In this document: piece by piece, positions 1-11,026 of the stretch
Layout of the letters: each line of letters opens with the position of its first letter
How positions within the stretch are numbered: the stretch's first letter is position 1
Notes under the pieces: model-generated
The model's input: the letters and a program-made list of their open reading frames with translations, nothing else
Told to the model about the DNA's origin: nothing
Database searches by the model: none
NCBI RefSeq assembly: GCF_014633365.1
Contig: NC_068340.1
Coordinates: 20,873,879-20,937,878 of the forward strand
Origin: Diospyros lotus
Lineage: Eukaryota > Streptophyta > Magnoliopsida > Ericales > Ebenaceae
Direction of reading: 5' to 3'
DNA: 64,000 nt
Translations under genes and position numbers: made by a program

Positions 1-997
1 TGCTGTTAAGGATAGTCGACTATATTTAAGGATAGTCGACTATGCTGTTTTCATCTGTCGACTATTTTTCAGTCTGTCGACTATCATGTAAGGATAGTCG
101 ACTATGGCTTTTCATCTGTCGACTATTTTTGTTCTTAGAATTCAAAAATTTCTTCACATTTTTACAATAGTCGACTATGTAAAAGGATCTGTCGACTATG
201 GGATTTTTGTGTTATAAGATAGTCGACTATGCGTTTTTGTCTGTCGACTATGTTCTGTTTTATTTGTAAAAATAGTCAACTATGCATTTTCTTCTATCGA
301 TTATATCTTTTACAGAAAGCTTCCAACGGCTAGTTTTTCAACTCCAACGGTCACAAACGGCTATATTTCTCTTCAATCTTTTGGGAAGCCTATAAATACA
401 AGTCATGGATGATCAAGAGAAGGCTAATGGATGGGAACGAGTTGATCTAAAGAGTTAAAATTATTTTTACTCGAGCTTATAATATTTGCGCCTTCACTGT
501 TGTATTTTCTCTCTTCAAGGCTTTGATCCTCACTTGTATTTATTTACTTCAAGCCTTGTATAATTTTTTTTGAGAGACATTGTAACTAAGAGATTTATCT
601 CTTAGATCCTCTCTTTGTTATACTTGTTGTATTTCCTAGCTTGTGTAGCTAGAGGGCCTACTTGGTTTAAGTAGGAGGGTGTATTTCCTAGCTTGTGTAG
701 CTAGAGGGTCTACTTGTGTAAGTAGGAGGTTTTAGTGAATTGGTTTAAAATCCTTAGTGGGAGCTAAGGTAGTGGATTAGGCTTGGTTTAAGCCGAACCA
801 CTATAAATTTTTTGTGTCATTTATCCTTCTTGCTTTTACATTCATTGAGCGTTACATTTTGTCATTTTATATGTTCTATGTTTTAAATCACTAAAACCTC
901 AATTGGGTCAAAAAGTTTTCAAGTTCTATCAAGATTTTTTAAAATATCCAATTCACCCCCCCTCTTAGTGTGTGCCATAGAACCTACTGTTCTAACA
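1..997 (+). repeat. 5' LTR of SIRE-like element (partial)
   Basis: This is the promoter LTR. It ends in TCTAACA directly before the primer binding site. The first 300 bp hold many copies of the palindrome ATAGTCGACTAT and its half-form CTGTCGACTAT. A TATA box (TATAAATA) lies at 391-398. A unit containing CCTAGCTTGTGTAGCTAGAG is tandemly duplicated at about 626-730, downstream of the expected transcription start. Confidence 0.9.
391..398 (+). promoter_or_regulatory. TATA box of the SIRE-like LTR
   Basis: The string TATAAATA follows GGAAGCC and lies downstream of the palindrome-rich part of the LTR, as expected for the U3/R border. The identical element in the 3' LTR is at 4225-4232. Transcription should start roughly 30 bp downstream. 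Confidence 0.65.
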
Positions 998-999
998 AT

Positions 1000-1012
1000 T
1001 GGTATCAGAGCC
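1000..1012 (+). other. Primer binding site, initiator tRNA-Met type
   Basis: TGGTATCAGAGCC starts two bases after the LTR end and is complementary to the 3' end of plant initiator tRNA-Met, the usual minus-strand primer of Copia elements. Confidence 0.93.
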
Positions 1013-1053
1013 TAACTCCTTGTTTCAAGGTCTAACAACCTAAGGAGAGATCC

Positions 1054-2301
1054 ATGACTCTTAAGGAAGGTTATCCTACTAATGTGGCACCGTATTTTGA
1101 TGGCTCTTATTATGATTTTTGGAGAAAAAGAATTTGTATTTTCATGACATCCATCGACTGTTATTTGTGGCATATTGTGAAAAATGGTTTTGTTTCAAAA
1201 TCAAAGATGGAATGGGATGATCGTGATAAAATGATTTTTTCTTTAAATATTAGAGCTATGCATATTTTACAGCATGCCCTAAGTGATGATATTTATGTTA
1301 AAGTTTCTAAGTGTTCAAATGCTAAAGATATTTTGAAAACTCTTGATTCAATTTATCTGTCTAACAAATGTTGCAAGCATGTTGATGAAAATGTACAGGT
1401 TGAAAATCTATTGAATCATCAACAAAGAGAGAAGGAAGAAAATTCAAAACCCATCCCGTGCTTCATAGCAAATGAAGAAGAGGAGGTAACCTCTACTTCT
1501 ACTCTTGTTAATGATATTGATCATGAGTCTAGTTCTTCGTATGCTTATAATGATAATAGTGAGAATGATTTTTCAAATGAAGAGTTATTGAATGCTTTGA
1601 ATGATTTATATGAAAATTTTGAAAAACTATGTTTGAAAAATAAATCTGCTCAAAAGAAATTAGATTTATTGTCAAAAGAATTGGAAGTTTTAAAATCTAA
1701 GAATGAATGTTTGATTACTTCCAATAAAGAATTTTCAAAGGAAAGTGTTCTGGAAGAATTTGAATTGAAATCCTCAAATAGAGCATTAAATGAAAAATCC
1801 AGTTTAAAAGAGGAGATTACTAATTCATATGATCATGGCAAAGGTGTTGAAATCTTTCATAGTTCAAGGGCAAAAGTTAAAAGCTCACATTTACACACCT
1901 ATTGTGAAATTAAATGCTTTTATTGTGGTAAATTAGGTCACATTGCATACAACTGTCCTTTAAAAAGGAAATCATATTTTGGACCTAAAATGAAATGGAT
2001 TCCTAAGGAAACTAAGCCTTCTAATGTTTTTCATTTTAATCCTCAAGGATCCAAGAATGTTTTGATACCTAAGAATCCTCATTTTAAGAGGAATGTGCAT
2101 AAGGATAAGAAGCAAATAGTTGTCATAAAAAGGAAACAAAAATCCTTTGCTTCACATCCTAGCTATTGGTATCATTTTAGAAACAAAGGTTTTGTAAGAA
2201 ACAATCCACATAAGGTTAAACAAATTTGGATTCCTAAGGAGGAGCTCTATGCTAACAATGGTGAACCCAAAGTGGTTTGGGCACCAAAAGCTTGTGGATA
2301 A
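1054..2301 (+). CDS. gag: Gag protein of SIRE-like Copia element
   Basis: The frame codes for 415 aa. It would form the retrotransposon particle and bind its RNA in the cytoplasm. The N-terminus carries the Copia gag pattern (aromatic-rich start with DGSYYDFWRKR), the middle is acidic and Lys/Glu-rich with coiled-coil character (about residues 170-250), and a CCHC zinc knuckle of form CX2CX4HX4C lies at residues 288-301 (CFYCGKLGHIAYNC). The C-terminus repeats short W-I/V-P-K motifs, typical of SIRE gag. The start is the first ATG after the primer site, about 40 bp downstream. The frame stops at a true TAA with no pol fusion, so this copy can supply only Gag. The lack of stops fits the youth of the insertion. 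Confidence 0.85.
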   Translation: MTLKEGYPTNVAPYFDGSYYDFWRKRICIFMTSIDCYLWHIVKNGFVSKSKMEWDDRDKMIFSLNIRAMHILQHALSDDIYVKVSKCSNAKDILKTLDSIYLSNKCCKHVDENVQVENLLNHQQREKEENSKPIPCFIANEEEEVTSTSTLVNDIDHESSSSYAYNDNSENDFSNEELLNALNDLYENFEKLCLKNKSAQKKLDLLSKELEVLKSKNECLITSNKEFSKESVLEEFELKSSNRALNEKSSLKEEITNSYDHGKGVEIFHSSRAKVKSSHLHTYCEIKCFYCGKLGHIAYNCPLKRKSYFGPKMKWIPKETKPSNVFHFNPQGSKNVLIPKNPHFKRNVHKDKKQIVVIKRKQKSFASHPSYWYHFRNKGFVRNNPHKVKQIWIPKEELYANNGEPKVVWAPKACG

Positions 2302-3631
2302 TTTATTTTTACAGGTTGCTTGACATCCAAATGGGACCCAAAATAAAATTTGTATGGATGTATCAAGCATGAAGAGAAAAGGAGGATAAAGGAGAAAATC
2401 AACTCCAATAGATTCTCTCTTTACCAACCAAGAGTAAGAGATATTTGAATTTCATCCTTGGTGGTATATTCTCTAAACTCTCCATGATTATGATGTTTAT
2501 AATGATTTTGAACCATGTATTGCCTTTATGATTTTACTTAAGAAATTGTATCCAAAATTTCAATCATATTGGTTTCTAAAATTAAGGGAGAGTTATAGTG
2601 TTTTGATATATGCATTGATTAAGGGGGAGAATAACATTTGTTGATATGTGCTGAAAAATATGTTTGCGGTAAATGGCCTTAAACATAACTTGATTAGTGT
2701 TACCGATTATGTGATATATGAATCATAATGTATGCTTATTGAGCTAATTGGTATTGCTTGAGTATGAAATCATGCTTTATTTGCTAAAAGATCATCTTGC
2801 TTTTTGAAGTTATCTATATGTAATGATCCTATGTGATTACAAGTATGGCTAAGATTATCAAAAGACAAATGTATGTTCTTAAAGGCTATCTTTAATGTCT
2901 CTTGTATGAAATCTTCTATAACTTGCTTAGATTTATATTTTTGGATGACCACTTATTTTTGAATATATGGAAAGTAAATTCATGTGGTTCATTCCTTAAA
3001 TTTATGGCCATTGATATGTTTGTAAAATCTTTTGAATTGAGACAATTACTATTTTTTTATATATGAAAAATGTCTCTATGGTTAAAACCTCCTGTGTGAG
3101 TTTAAGGGGGAGTTTTTCAAAAAGAGTCTCTCTATTTGCTTGAAATGATATATTTCACTCTTATATTGATCATTTGATGTATATGCCTCTTTTATGATGA
3201 ATGGCTATGCATTTGATCTAGCACTTTGATTGTTTAAATATGAGTGATTACTTGAAAAGGTATAGATTGGCTCTAATATGATCATGAGTATGCAATATGG
3301 TATGAATTTTTTTTTTTTTTTTCAATTTTTGGCATCTCATGAATAAGGCTTCTGTATATGGCATGTGCTAAAAAATCTTCTATGATGCTAATTATGCCAT
3401 CTTAAGGGGGAGTTATCTCTAATGTTTTAAAAAGAAACATTGAAAAAGTCTTGTGATTTATAAAATCATGCGAAATGTTTTTATTTAAGAATGAAGTTTT
3501 TCAAACTATCATTGGGGGAGCCTTATTGTGTTTCAAAAAGGGGAAGTTTTAACCTTTTTGATTTATGACAAAAAGGGGGAGACTTTTGGGTATTTCATAA
3601 AATGTTTTGTCATCATCAAAAAGGGGGAGAT
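2302..3631 (+). other. Non-coding 3' part of SIRE-like interior with repeated polypurine tracts
   Basis: No coding frame of note is visible. The stretch contains several AAGGGGGAG-like tracts (near 2620, 3101, 3402, 3500, 3540, 3574 and 3621), each embedded in T-rich DNA. SIRE relatives are known for multiple polypurine tracts before the 3' LTR. The last one (3618-3630) abuts the LTR and is the likely plus-strand primer. Confidence 0.6.
3618..3630 (+). other. Polypurine tract of SIRE-like element
   Basis: AAAAAGGGGGAGA sits immediately before the 3' LTR start at 3632 and would prime plus-strand DNA synthesis. Confidence 0.8.
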
Positions 3632-4830
3632 TGATGTTTTACATTTGATATAATTTTGATGATGAAAAACAATTGTATTTTGATGATGAAATAAAGTTAT
3701 GAGATTTCAATGTTAAAGAATTTTATGATTCAAAATATTCTTCTTCATGTTATCATTTATCGTTTCAGTTTTTATAAAAAGGATAGTCGACTATGTGTTT
3801 CATTCTGTTGACTATGCCTGAGAATAGTCGACTATGCTGTTAAGGATAGTCGACTATATTTAAGGATAGTCGACTATGCTGTTTTCATCTGTCGACTATT
3901 TTTCAGTCTGTCGACTATCATGTAAGGATAGTCGACTATGGCTTTTCATCTGTCGACTATTTTTGTTCTTAGAATTCAAAAATTTCTTCACATTTTTACA
4001 ATAGTCGACTATGTAAAAGGATCTGTCGACTATGGGATTTTTGTGTTATAAGATAGTCGACTATGCGTTTTTGTCTGTCGACTATGTTCTGTTTTATTTG
4101 TAAAAATAGTCAACTATGCATTTTCTTCTGTCGACTATATCTTTTACAGAAAGCTTCCAACGGCTAGTTTTTCAACTCCAACGGTCACAAACGGCTATAT
4201 TTCTCTTCAATCTTTTGGGAAGCCTATAAATACAAGTCATGGATGATCAAGAGAAGGCTAATGGATGGGAACGAGTTGATCTAAAGAGTTAAAATTATTT
4301 TTACTCGAGCTTATAATATTTGCGCCTTCACTGTTGTATTTTCTCTCTTCAAGGCTTTGATCCTCACTTGTATTTATTTACTTCAAGCCTTGTATAATTT
4401 TTTTTGAGAGACATTGTAACTAAGAGATTTATCTCTTAGATCCTCTCTTTGTTATACTTGTTGTATTTCCTAGCTTATGTAGCTAGAGGGCCTACTTGGT
4501 TTAAGTAGGAGGGTGTATTTCCTAGCTTGTGTAGCTAGAGGGCCTACTTGTGTAAGTAGGAGGTTTTAGTGAATTGGTTTAAAATCCTTAGTGGGAGCTA
4601 AGGTAGTGGATTAGGCTTGGTTTAAGCCGAACCACTATAAATTCTTTGTGTCATTTATCCTTCTTGCTTTTACTTTCATTGAGCGTTACATTTTTCATTT
4701 TATATGTTCTATGTTTTAAATCACTAAAACCTCAATTGGGTCAAAAAGTTTTCAAGTTCTATCAAGATTTTTTAAAATATCCAATTCACCCCCCCTCTTG
4801 GTGTGTGCCATAGAACCTACTGTTCTAACA
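3632..4830 (+). repeat. 3' LTR of SIRE-like element (complete, 1199 bp)
   Basis: It begins TGATGTTTTACATTTG and ends GTTCTAACA, with the canonical TG...CA ends. It matches window bases 1-997 almost perfectly from 3835 onward. Its first 500 bp hold about 15 full or half copies of the palindrome ATAGTCGACTAT (3783-4139). The base-pair age signal (few differences) is consistent with recent activity. Confidence 0.92.
3783..4139. repeat. Cluster of ATAGTCGACTAT palindromes in LTR U3
   Basis: About eight near-perfect copies of the 12-bp palindrome and about seven half copies (CTGTCGACTAT) are spaced 15-50 bp apart upstream of the TATA box. A partial mirror of the cluster occurs at 12-300 in the 5' LTR. 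Position and palindromy suggest binding sites for a dimeric factor, but nothing here proves this. Confidence 0.8.
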
Positions 4831-5244
4831 GCATGTAATGACACTTAGCAAAGTGCATAATGAGTTGTATGATCAGTTAAACGTATGTTATGTTGCTCAT
4901 GTATTTAAGTTCTGCTACTTCGAATGCTAAACATTTTGAGAAATGATGATGTAGAACCCTATTTAGGGTTAATGTTAGTTGAGAATTTATGTTATGTATT
5001 AAGTCATGTTGAGAAATTTATGTTCTCGTGATATAATAACTGATTTATGATTAATGTTATGATGTTAGGTTCAATTCTAACTTCCGCATTTAATGTTTAT
5101 GATGATTCTCCTTGTGGATAAATCAATGGAAATTTTAGGATGGATAAGAGTAATGATATGGTTTAGTCTTAGTTTTAGTAGTATAAAAAAAAAAATCCCA
5201 GAATTGTCCTGAGTTATAACGCGCTCGAAAAACGGGGCGTTACA
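4831..5244 (+). repeat. 3' end of an old Gypsy-type LTR (family A), interrupted by the SIRE-like element
   Basis: The stretch matches the reverse complement of 52096-52340, sharing for example AGAAATGATGATGTA, CTAACTTCC and the end GTTATAACGCG...GGCGTTACA. It is therefore the last ~410 bp of a family-A LTR in plus orientation. The SIRE-like element entered it at 4830/4831; the other half lies beyond the left window edge. Confidence 0.75.
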
Positions 5245-5561
5245 TAACAAATACTCTTTGAAAATGTATACCATAGGATAACATTGAAATTAAAGTTTGA
5301 GACACTTAGAAGCAAGTACTTTGAGTTTGAACTATTTTGGCATATGATTTGTCATTATTTAAATACTTCTTATAAGAGTAAAATATCATACTGCACGTGA
5401 ATGATCACACATTCATGTAAACATATATACGAAGTTACATTCAATTCAAATGTTCTAAGATCTGTTGCTCACGAACCTTATGGCAAGAAAATGGATATAA
5501 ATTATTATTAGAAACATAATTCTAGCTAATCAAAACCCTCATTCCTTGTAAAAAAAATATG
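5245..5561. other. Intergenic, nothing recognised
   Basis: AT-rich sequence without a convincing coding frame, repeat or RNA gene. Confidence 0.6.
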
Positions 5562-6013
5562 AGTGCAATTTTGTTCACCCCCTTTAACTAGGGTGAACAT
5601 GATCCCTGGTTAGTATAGGGTTAAAAAAGACATTATGAAGGCGAGCTAAGAAACCCAACATGTTTCTCTCTCTCATCTCCTCTCTCCCTTCTTCTCTCTC
5701 TCCCTATCTCTCTTATTCTCTAACAATCGCCTCTCACCGTTGACTTTCTTGCAGTTGTCGCCTTGTCGCGCCACATGGTGCCTCGCCTAGCCGCATGGCG
5801 TCTCACCTTACTGTATGGTGTCTTGCTACCCAGTGCCTTGCTGACTCTCCGCAGCAAGGAATGATGTAACGACGAGAGGCTTGCTGGAGAAAAAAAGAGA
5901 ATGAGAGAAAGAGGAGAAATGAGATAGGAGATGAGAGAGAATGAGTATTCAAAATTGATGAGGCCTCACAACACTAACCGGGGGTCATGTTCAAGGAAGG
6001 TGAACAAAATCAC
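5560..6013. mobile_element. MITE candidate with about 40-bp terminal inverted repeats
   Basis: The left end (ATTTTGTTCACC...GAACATGATCCCTGGTTAGT, 5566-5614) is the imperfect reverse complement of the right end (ACTAACCGGGGGTCATGTTC...GGTGAACAAAAT, about 5972-6010). A CT-rich block and a G+C-richer core lie between. An A-rich string AAAATAT flanks both sides and could be a target duplication, but its low complexity makes this weak. No transposase is encoded, so the class is unknown. Confidence 0.55.
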
Positions 6014-6273
6014 AGAAAATATTCAATGTCATTGTGATACCAATCAAATCATTGTACTCACTCACGTGAACAAACTTCCAAGTCTAACACCAACTTGCCC
6101 TACAAATAATAACCAAGTGGATTTTAGTTTCTAGGCAGAAGAACAAACTCTGGAAACTTGGTGGTTCCCTTGTTCGGGGCTCTTTGTATGTTGAGAATGG
6201 AGGTCACCAAATTGTATGTCTCAACATTCTCAAAAGATGGCACATTCCGAACTCCAGCAAACTAAGGACCATG

Positions 6274-8174
6274 TGTAATACCCCATGTTTGTATGAGATT
6301 GCCATGTAATTTCGATAAGTTTAGAATACTGAAAATTTGGTTTGATAGCAGTTGTAAGTACCGAATCGAATGCAGGGAATGTCTCGAAATGGAAATGTCT
6401 AAGAAAAATGATATGGTCTCGACGAGCGTCTCAAGATAAGATTTATGATATCGAAAGAAATTGAATCAGAAACGATTTTCGATACAGCTAAAATGCAGCT
6501 GCTATTTCGGCTGCAAAATCGAATTATTGTAGGGACTCCCAAAAAATCAACGGAACCCTAGGGGGGCTCCGATTTTGCCTAATGAGCAACCTTTGGTGGT
6601 TTCGAGATGAAACGATAGCCCGATGAGGACACTGGGGAGAAATCGTCAAATTGAGTAATCTTAAAGTTATTAATTTTGGATTTTCAATGTTAAAATGCGA
6701 ATTAATTTGAGATTTGAGGGCATAATTGCAATATAGAAATTGTCAAGTGATATTAAGATGAATTATGGGGATTAAAAGTGTAATTTCCCTTATGTTGGTG
6801 TATTATATAATAGTTATATATATATATATGCATCGTGCGTGTGTGCAAACTGGCTTCGCAAAGCTTCTGGAAGCGTCATGGCCAAGCAAGCTTGGTGGCT
6901 AAGCTGTAGAGGGGCATGGCAGCAAGTTGAGTGTGTTAGACGCCAAGAGGGTTCTTCACGCAAGATGATATGGGCAGTGAGGTGAGAGAGAGATTGATTG
7001 CCTATAAATAGGTAGGGAGCTTGGCCGATGAAAACTAGCAAGGGAGATCGAGAGAAAGAGAGAGGGAGAGATCGGGTGAGAGCTCGTGAGAAAGAGCGTT
7101 GGAGCTAAGAGGGCCGTCTGGAATGGCCGAAATTGGCCATGGCAGCAGCAGCAAAGCTGTTGTTCGGCAGCCATGGCCGACGAGCAGCAAGCATGGCGGT
7201 GGCAGCAGGCAACTTTAAGCTGCTGATCAGCCATGGGGGTGGCTCGCGGTGGCACGAGGAGGCTCAAGGAGACTTTCAACGACGGCTGGAGATGCTGGAG
7301 CAGCCGGTTGTAACGGTCATGGCCGCGGGCAGCAAGTAGCTACGAGCGGCTGCAAGCGCGACAACGGCTGTGATGGGAGCTGGTGAGGTCGGGGGTGGCT
7401 GGGGCAGCGGCAGCAAAGCCGTGGCGGCCGGTAGGAGTGAGAGAGGGCCGACGGAACTCGGCCATGCGCGCATGGCAACGCGTGTAGCAGGAGGTAGGGG
7501 AGGAAGAAAAAGGGAATAAAAGAAAAGAAAAGAAAAAAAAGAGGGAAAAAATAGAAAAAATCTCAAAAAATAGGAAATTATGTTTCGGTAATATTCCGGA
7601 GATTTTGGCTAGAAAAATGGTTCAAGCACACGTTTCAAGGATATGACACGCATATCGAGAAAGCCTGAGGGGCTAAATCAAGGTGAGTAAATTTTTTTAA
7701 AAAATTTTAAAAATTCAATAATATTATTTTATGAATCTTTGTAGTGAAATATTTGAGAAAATATTTTAGAAATATTTAATTTTGGATTTATTGAAGAAAA
7801 ATAGAGAGAAAAATAAAGAAAATGCAAGAAATTATGGAAAATAGGTTTTGGATGCTTATTTAAATAATTATGGTGATTATGATGCTTGAGTTGAAGTGAC
7901 TTGTGCGAATTTTGAGTTTGGCACGCAAATCGAGGCAATGCATGAATTTTGAAGCTCGGCTCGAATATCGAGGTAGCTTGAGAAGGTAAGTGGTACTTCC
8001 CAACTTGATTTAGTTTTATGAAAAATGCTTAGTTCGTAAGTGATTTATGTTTAAAAACTCGATCATCAAGAATACTTTCATCATATTGCATGCTCTGATA
8101 TGTATCCATCACGTAGACTGCATGCATGACATGACTATGAAATGCATAAATACATGTTGATATCATTGGTCACG
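6274..8174 (+). repeat. Family-A Gypsy LTR, plus orientation, 3' end missing
   Basis: It starts TGTAATACCCC at 6274 and is colinear with the reverse complement of 54139 down to about 52740: shared blocks include GAATGCAGGGAATG, the ATATATATATATG tract near 6820, ATATCGAG repeats near 7650 and 7970, and GGTAAGTGGT near 7985. About 650 bp of the LTR 3' end are absent, because it is joined at about 8174 to an inverted second copy. The middle (7100-7480) is GC-rich and full of GCAGC repeats; the open frames there are chance by-products. Confidence 0.75.
7001..7010 (+). promoter_or_regulatory. TATA box of family-A LTR
   Basis: CCTATAAATA lies about 730 bp into the LTR and is conserved at the equivalent place in the inverted copy (minus strand, near 8358) and in the copy at 55181 (minus strand). 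Transcription from this box would run rightward into the inverted copy. Confidence 0.55.
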
Positions 8175-9235
8175 TTAAATACACGATTTTTACGGCGAAG
8201 CTCCGATCACCCCTCAGATGAACTCCAAAATTCTTCAAAATTTTCAGAAATGATCCTATCTCATGATCAACAAAAGCCTTGTGGTTTGGTGCCTCAACTT
8301 GTTCAAAAACAATGTTGATTTGAAGCTCAAATCTTGCAAAACCCTCGGCCACTATATCCTCTATTTATAGCCAAATTTGAATCCCAAAACGACAGATCTC
8401 GAGCAACCCAAGGCCTCTGATGTCTCCCTTTACCATATATCCATCCAAAATCCACCGAAATAGCCCTCAAAAACTTGATTAAAGTGGCAAATTTTTCGGC
8501 CATTTTCGGCTAAAATTTGGCCATTTCGATCAATGCCAAGGCCGATTGTCGGCCTAGTTGTTGCCCTAAAGTCCCTCAGCCCACTCCATTCAAGTCTTTT
8601 GCCAACGAATTCAGTGATGGGAAGGGTGGGAAGAAACTTGGTCTGCCATGGCAGCTTCCAAGTTTTGAAAATTACACTTTTGCTCTTTTCATTTTTACTT
8701 CTTTACTTTTTGGTCTTTCCATGAAGCCTCAGAAGTTTCTATAACTTCCATTAAGTCCCTCAAGCTTTGAACTCTTCATTTCATCCTCTAAGATTCTGAA
8801 AAAAATGTCATTTCAACCTCCCTCTGTCAATTTTAGAAAACTGCATTTAGGCCCAAATCTTCGTTTTGGCCTTAAACCCTTTCGTTTCTTTCTGAAACTA
8901 CTGAAAGGTTGTTTCTTATGAAAAATCGAAACCCCCTCAAGCTTCTTTTGACTTCCCATAAGTCTTTTATAACAATTCGATTTTGCAGTTTAAATAGTAG
9001 CTACATTTTAGCTGCAGCGAAAATCGTTCATGATTTCATTTCTTTTGATGTCATAAATCATTTCTCAAAATACTCATCATGGCCATATCATTTTCTTTTG
9101 GCATTTTGGCTCCAGGGCACTCCCTGCAACCGATTCAATCAAATTTTTGGGCTATTTAGATACCAATTTTGCCCGAAATTTCATTTTTCTAATAAAACGT
9201 TTACTTTCAAATAATCCTAATTTCTTGGATATTAC
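8175..9235 (-). repeat. Family-A Gypsy LTR, minus orientation, first ~1.06 kb only
   Basis: Read on the minus strand it starts TGTAATATCC at 9235 and follows the same order as 6274 onward (GCAGGGAGTGCCC, the AAAATCG blocks) and as 64000-63519 plus 55378-54990. It is cut at about 8175, downstream of its own TATA box (minus strand, TATAAATAG near 8358), where it meets the plus-oriented copy. Several short open frames in it have no recognisable product. Confidence 0.75.
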
Positions 9236-10508
9236 AAAAATACTACAAAATTGTATCAATGCAATCTTTGAAAGAAACAAAGCCATTGTAAAATTGGCAA
9301 AAATCTTTAAGGCAAGTCCACGAACCTTTGTGGACTGATGCTAGGTAAATTTAATATATATTCACTAAATTTTAAAAATATAGCTATTTATTCATTAAAC
9401 TTTGAATTATTATTATTTGTTCACTGAACTTTGTTCAACGTCAACCATCCATCAACCGTTACATTACCATTTGATCTTGTAAACGAAAAATACCAAAGTG
9501 GCTAACGTAATCTAAAGTGGCTAAAGGAAAATGTCCACAAGGGTAAAGAATTTAACATACACTTATTGAACTTTAAAAATATAACTACTTACTAACTGAA
9601 TTTTGTGATAAATTTAACATACACTTACTAAATTTTAAAAATGTAACTACTTACTCACTAAACTTTGGAAGCAAACCATATGAGAAAACCAAAATTAAGA
9701 AACAGATAAAAATACCTGCTCATATGGTTCAATTATAGAAGTAAACCAAAAGTATAACTCAACAAAAAAATCACCATAAAAGGCCTGCTCAGGTGTCTCA
9801 ATTCTGGAAGCAATGCATATGCAAAAACTCAACCAAGACAACAGATAAAAATATACTACTCATATGTATTAATTCTTGAAGTAAACCAACAACAAAAACT
9901 CAAACTAATTAATCAGCATCCTTTAACCAATTAACAAATGAAAAAATTATATATATTTTTTTATCTCTATTAAGAACAATGAAATCCACAAAGATGTACT
10001 CAAAAATTGTTGATTTTTGACAAAAAAAAAAAAAAAAGACGATTTTTGTAATTAAGAATAAAAGATTTCTAAGAACATTATGAGAAATCATAAATTATAA
10101 AAATTTAAAAAATTCTCTAATACCAAACATCCCGTAAGTGTGACACTATTTTATGATTATCTAAAAGTGACAAGGTTTCATTAAATACACTTTATTAACT
10201 TCATTTTAATTAATCAAATAAATATACTGAATATATTTTAATTAATTCATTATTCACCTAATACCAAATCATTATTTAACCATAAAAACTAATCAACTGA
10301 AGTTATAATTATAATTAATTAAAAATTTGATTAATAAATTTAAAAATTATAATAAATCAATTTTTTTTTTTATATTTTACCCTAAACCCAAACTTATGAG
10401 ATAACACAATGACAAATACTGAACCATTACCATCTATAAATTATAAAAAATTTAATTGAGACTTCATTGAAAAAAAAGAGCCAGTAAGGCAAAAAAATCA
10501 AACGCTTA
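9236..10508. other. AT-rich intergenic DNA with degenerate direct repeats
   Basis: No gene is visible. Between about 9340 and 9680 a ~55-bp unit containing CACTAAATTTTAAAAATAT recurs three to four times with decay; between 9700 and 9900 a second unit with CAGATAAAAATA...CTCATATG...GAAGTAAACCAA recurs about three times. Both look like old local duplications. Confidence 0.5.
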
Positions 10509-11026
10509 GACTGTGTTCTCTTTACTGTTTTCAAGTCATTTTTAATTTTTAATTTTTTAAAATAATAAAACGCGTTCTCAATATTATTTTTTAAAATACA
10601 TTTTTGAAAATAAAAAAAAATTATAAAGAAAACTCAAAACAACAAAAAATTATTTTGAATGTTTTCATCCAAAACAAATTCTAAACTCAAAATATTTTTA
10701 TTTATTCATATTTTATTATTATAATAAAAAAAATATTTCAAAATTCATTATCTTTAAAATGTATATATATTTTTTAATAATATATTAACATTAAATATTT
10801 CTAATTTACTAAATAATCAAATTTATTAAATAAAACATTATTAAAAAATTATTTTCAAAATTTTAAAGAAAACATATTTTCTAATTTTCTATTTTGAAAA
10901 ATAATTTTTTAAAATGATAAAGAGAATGTCTTTTTCAATTTTTTAAAAATAGACTATCAAAACATAAAATTAAAAATAAATTTAAAATTCAAAATTCAAA
11001 ATTAAAAAGCAAAAGAGAATACAGTT
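10509..11026. mobile_element. MITE candidate, AT-rich, inverted termini GACTGTGTTCTCTTT
   Basis: The left end GACTGTGTTCTCTTTACTG and the right end AAAGAGAATACAGTTTT are inverted relatives, each followed inward by ATTTTTAATTTT-type DNA. The ~520 bp between are about 85% A+T and non-coding. A similar terminus (AAAGAGAACATGGTC) occurs near 38218. No clear target duplication was found. Confidence 0.4.

Larger units (their letters stand above)
1..4830 (+). mobile_element. SIRE-like Copia LTR retrotransposon, gag only (non-autonomous), 5' end outside window
   Basis: Two near-identical LTRs (1-997, cut by the window edge, and 3632-4830) flank a 2.6 kb interior with a primer binding site, one gag frame and a polypurine tract. 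Window base 1 aligns with base 3835 of the 3' LTR, so about 203 bp of the 5' LTR are missing. By eye the LTRs differ at fewer than a dozen positions over about 1 kb, so insertion was recent. No protease, integrase, reverse transcriptase or RNase H is present; the space where pol should be is about 1.3 kb of non-coding DNA. The gag type, the initiator-Met primer site and the repeated AGGGGGAG tracts fit the SIRE/Maximus branch of Copia. It must have moved using proteins supplied by another element (inference). Confidence 0.88.

Noticed and set aside
1..300. Regularly spaced TCGACTAT repeats resembling a CRISPR-like array
   Set aside because: Spacing is irregular, the units are short palindromes inside an LTR, and the host is a plant.
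7130..7570. Short open frames rich in Ala, Ser and Gln in the family-A LTR
   Set aside because: They arise from GCAGC/CGGC repeats inside an LTR and are not conserved in the other copies.
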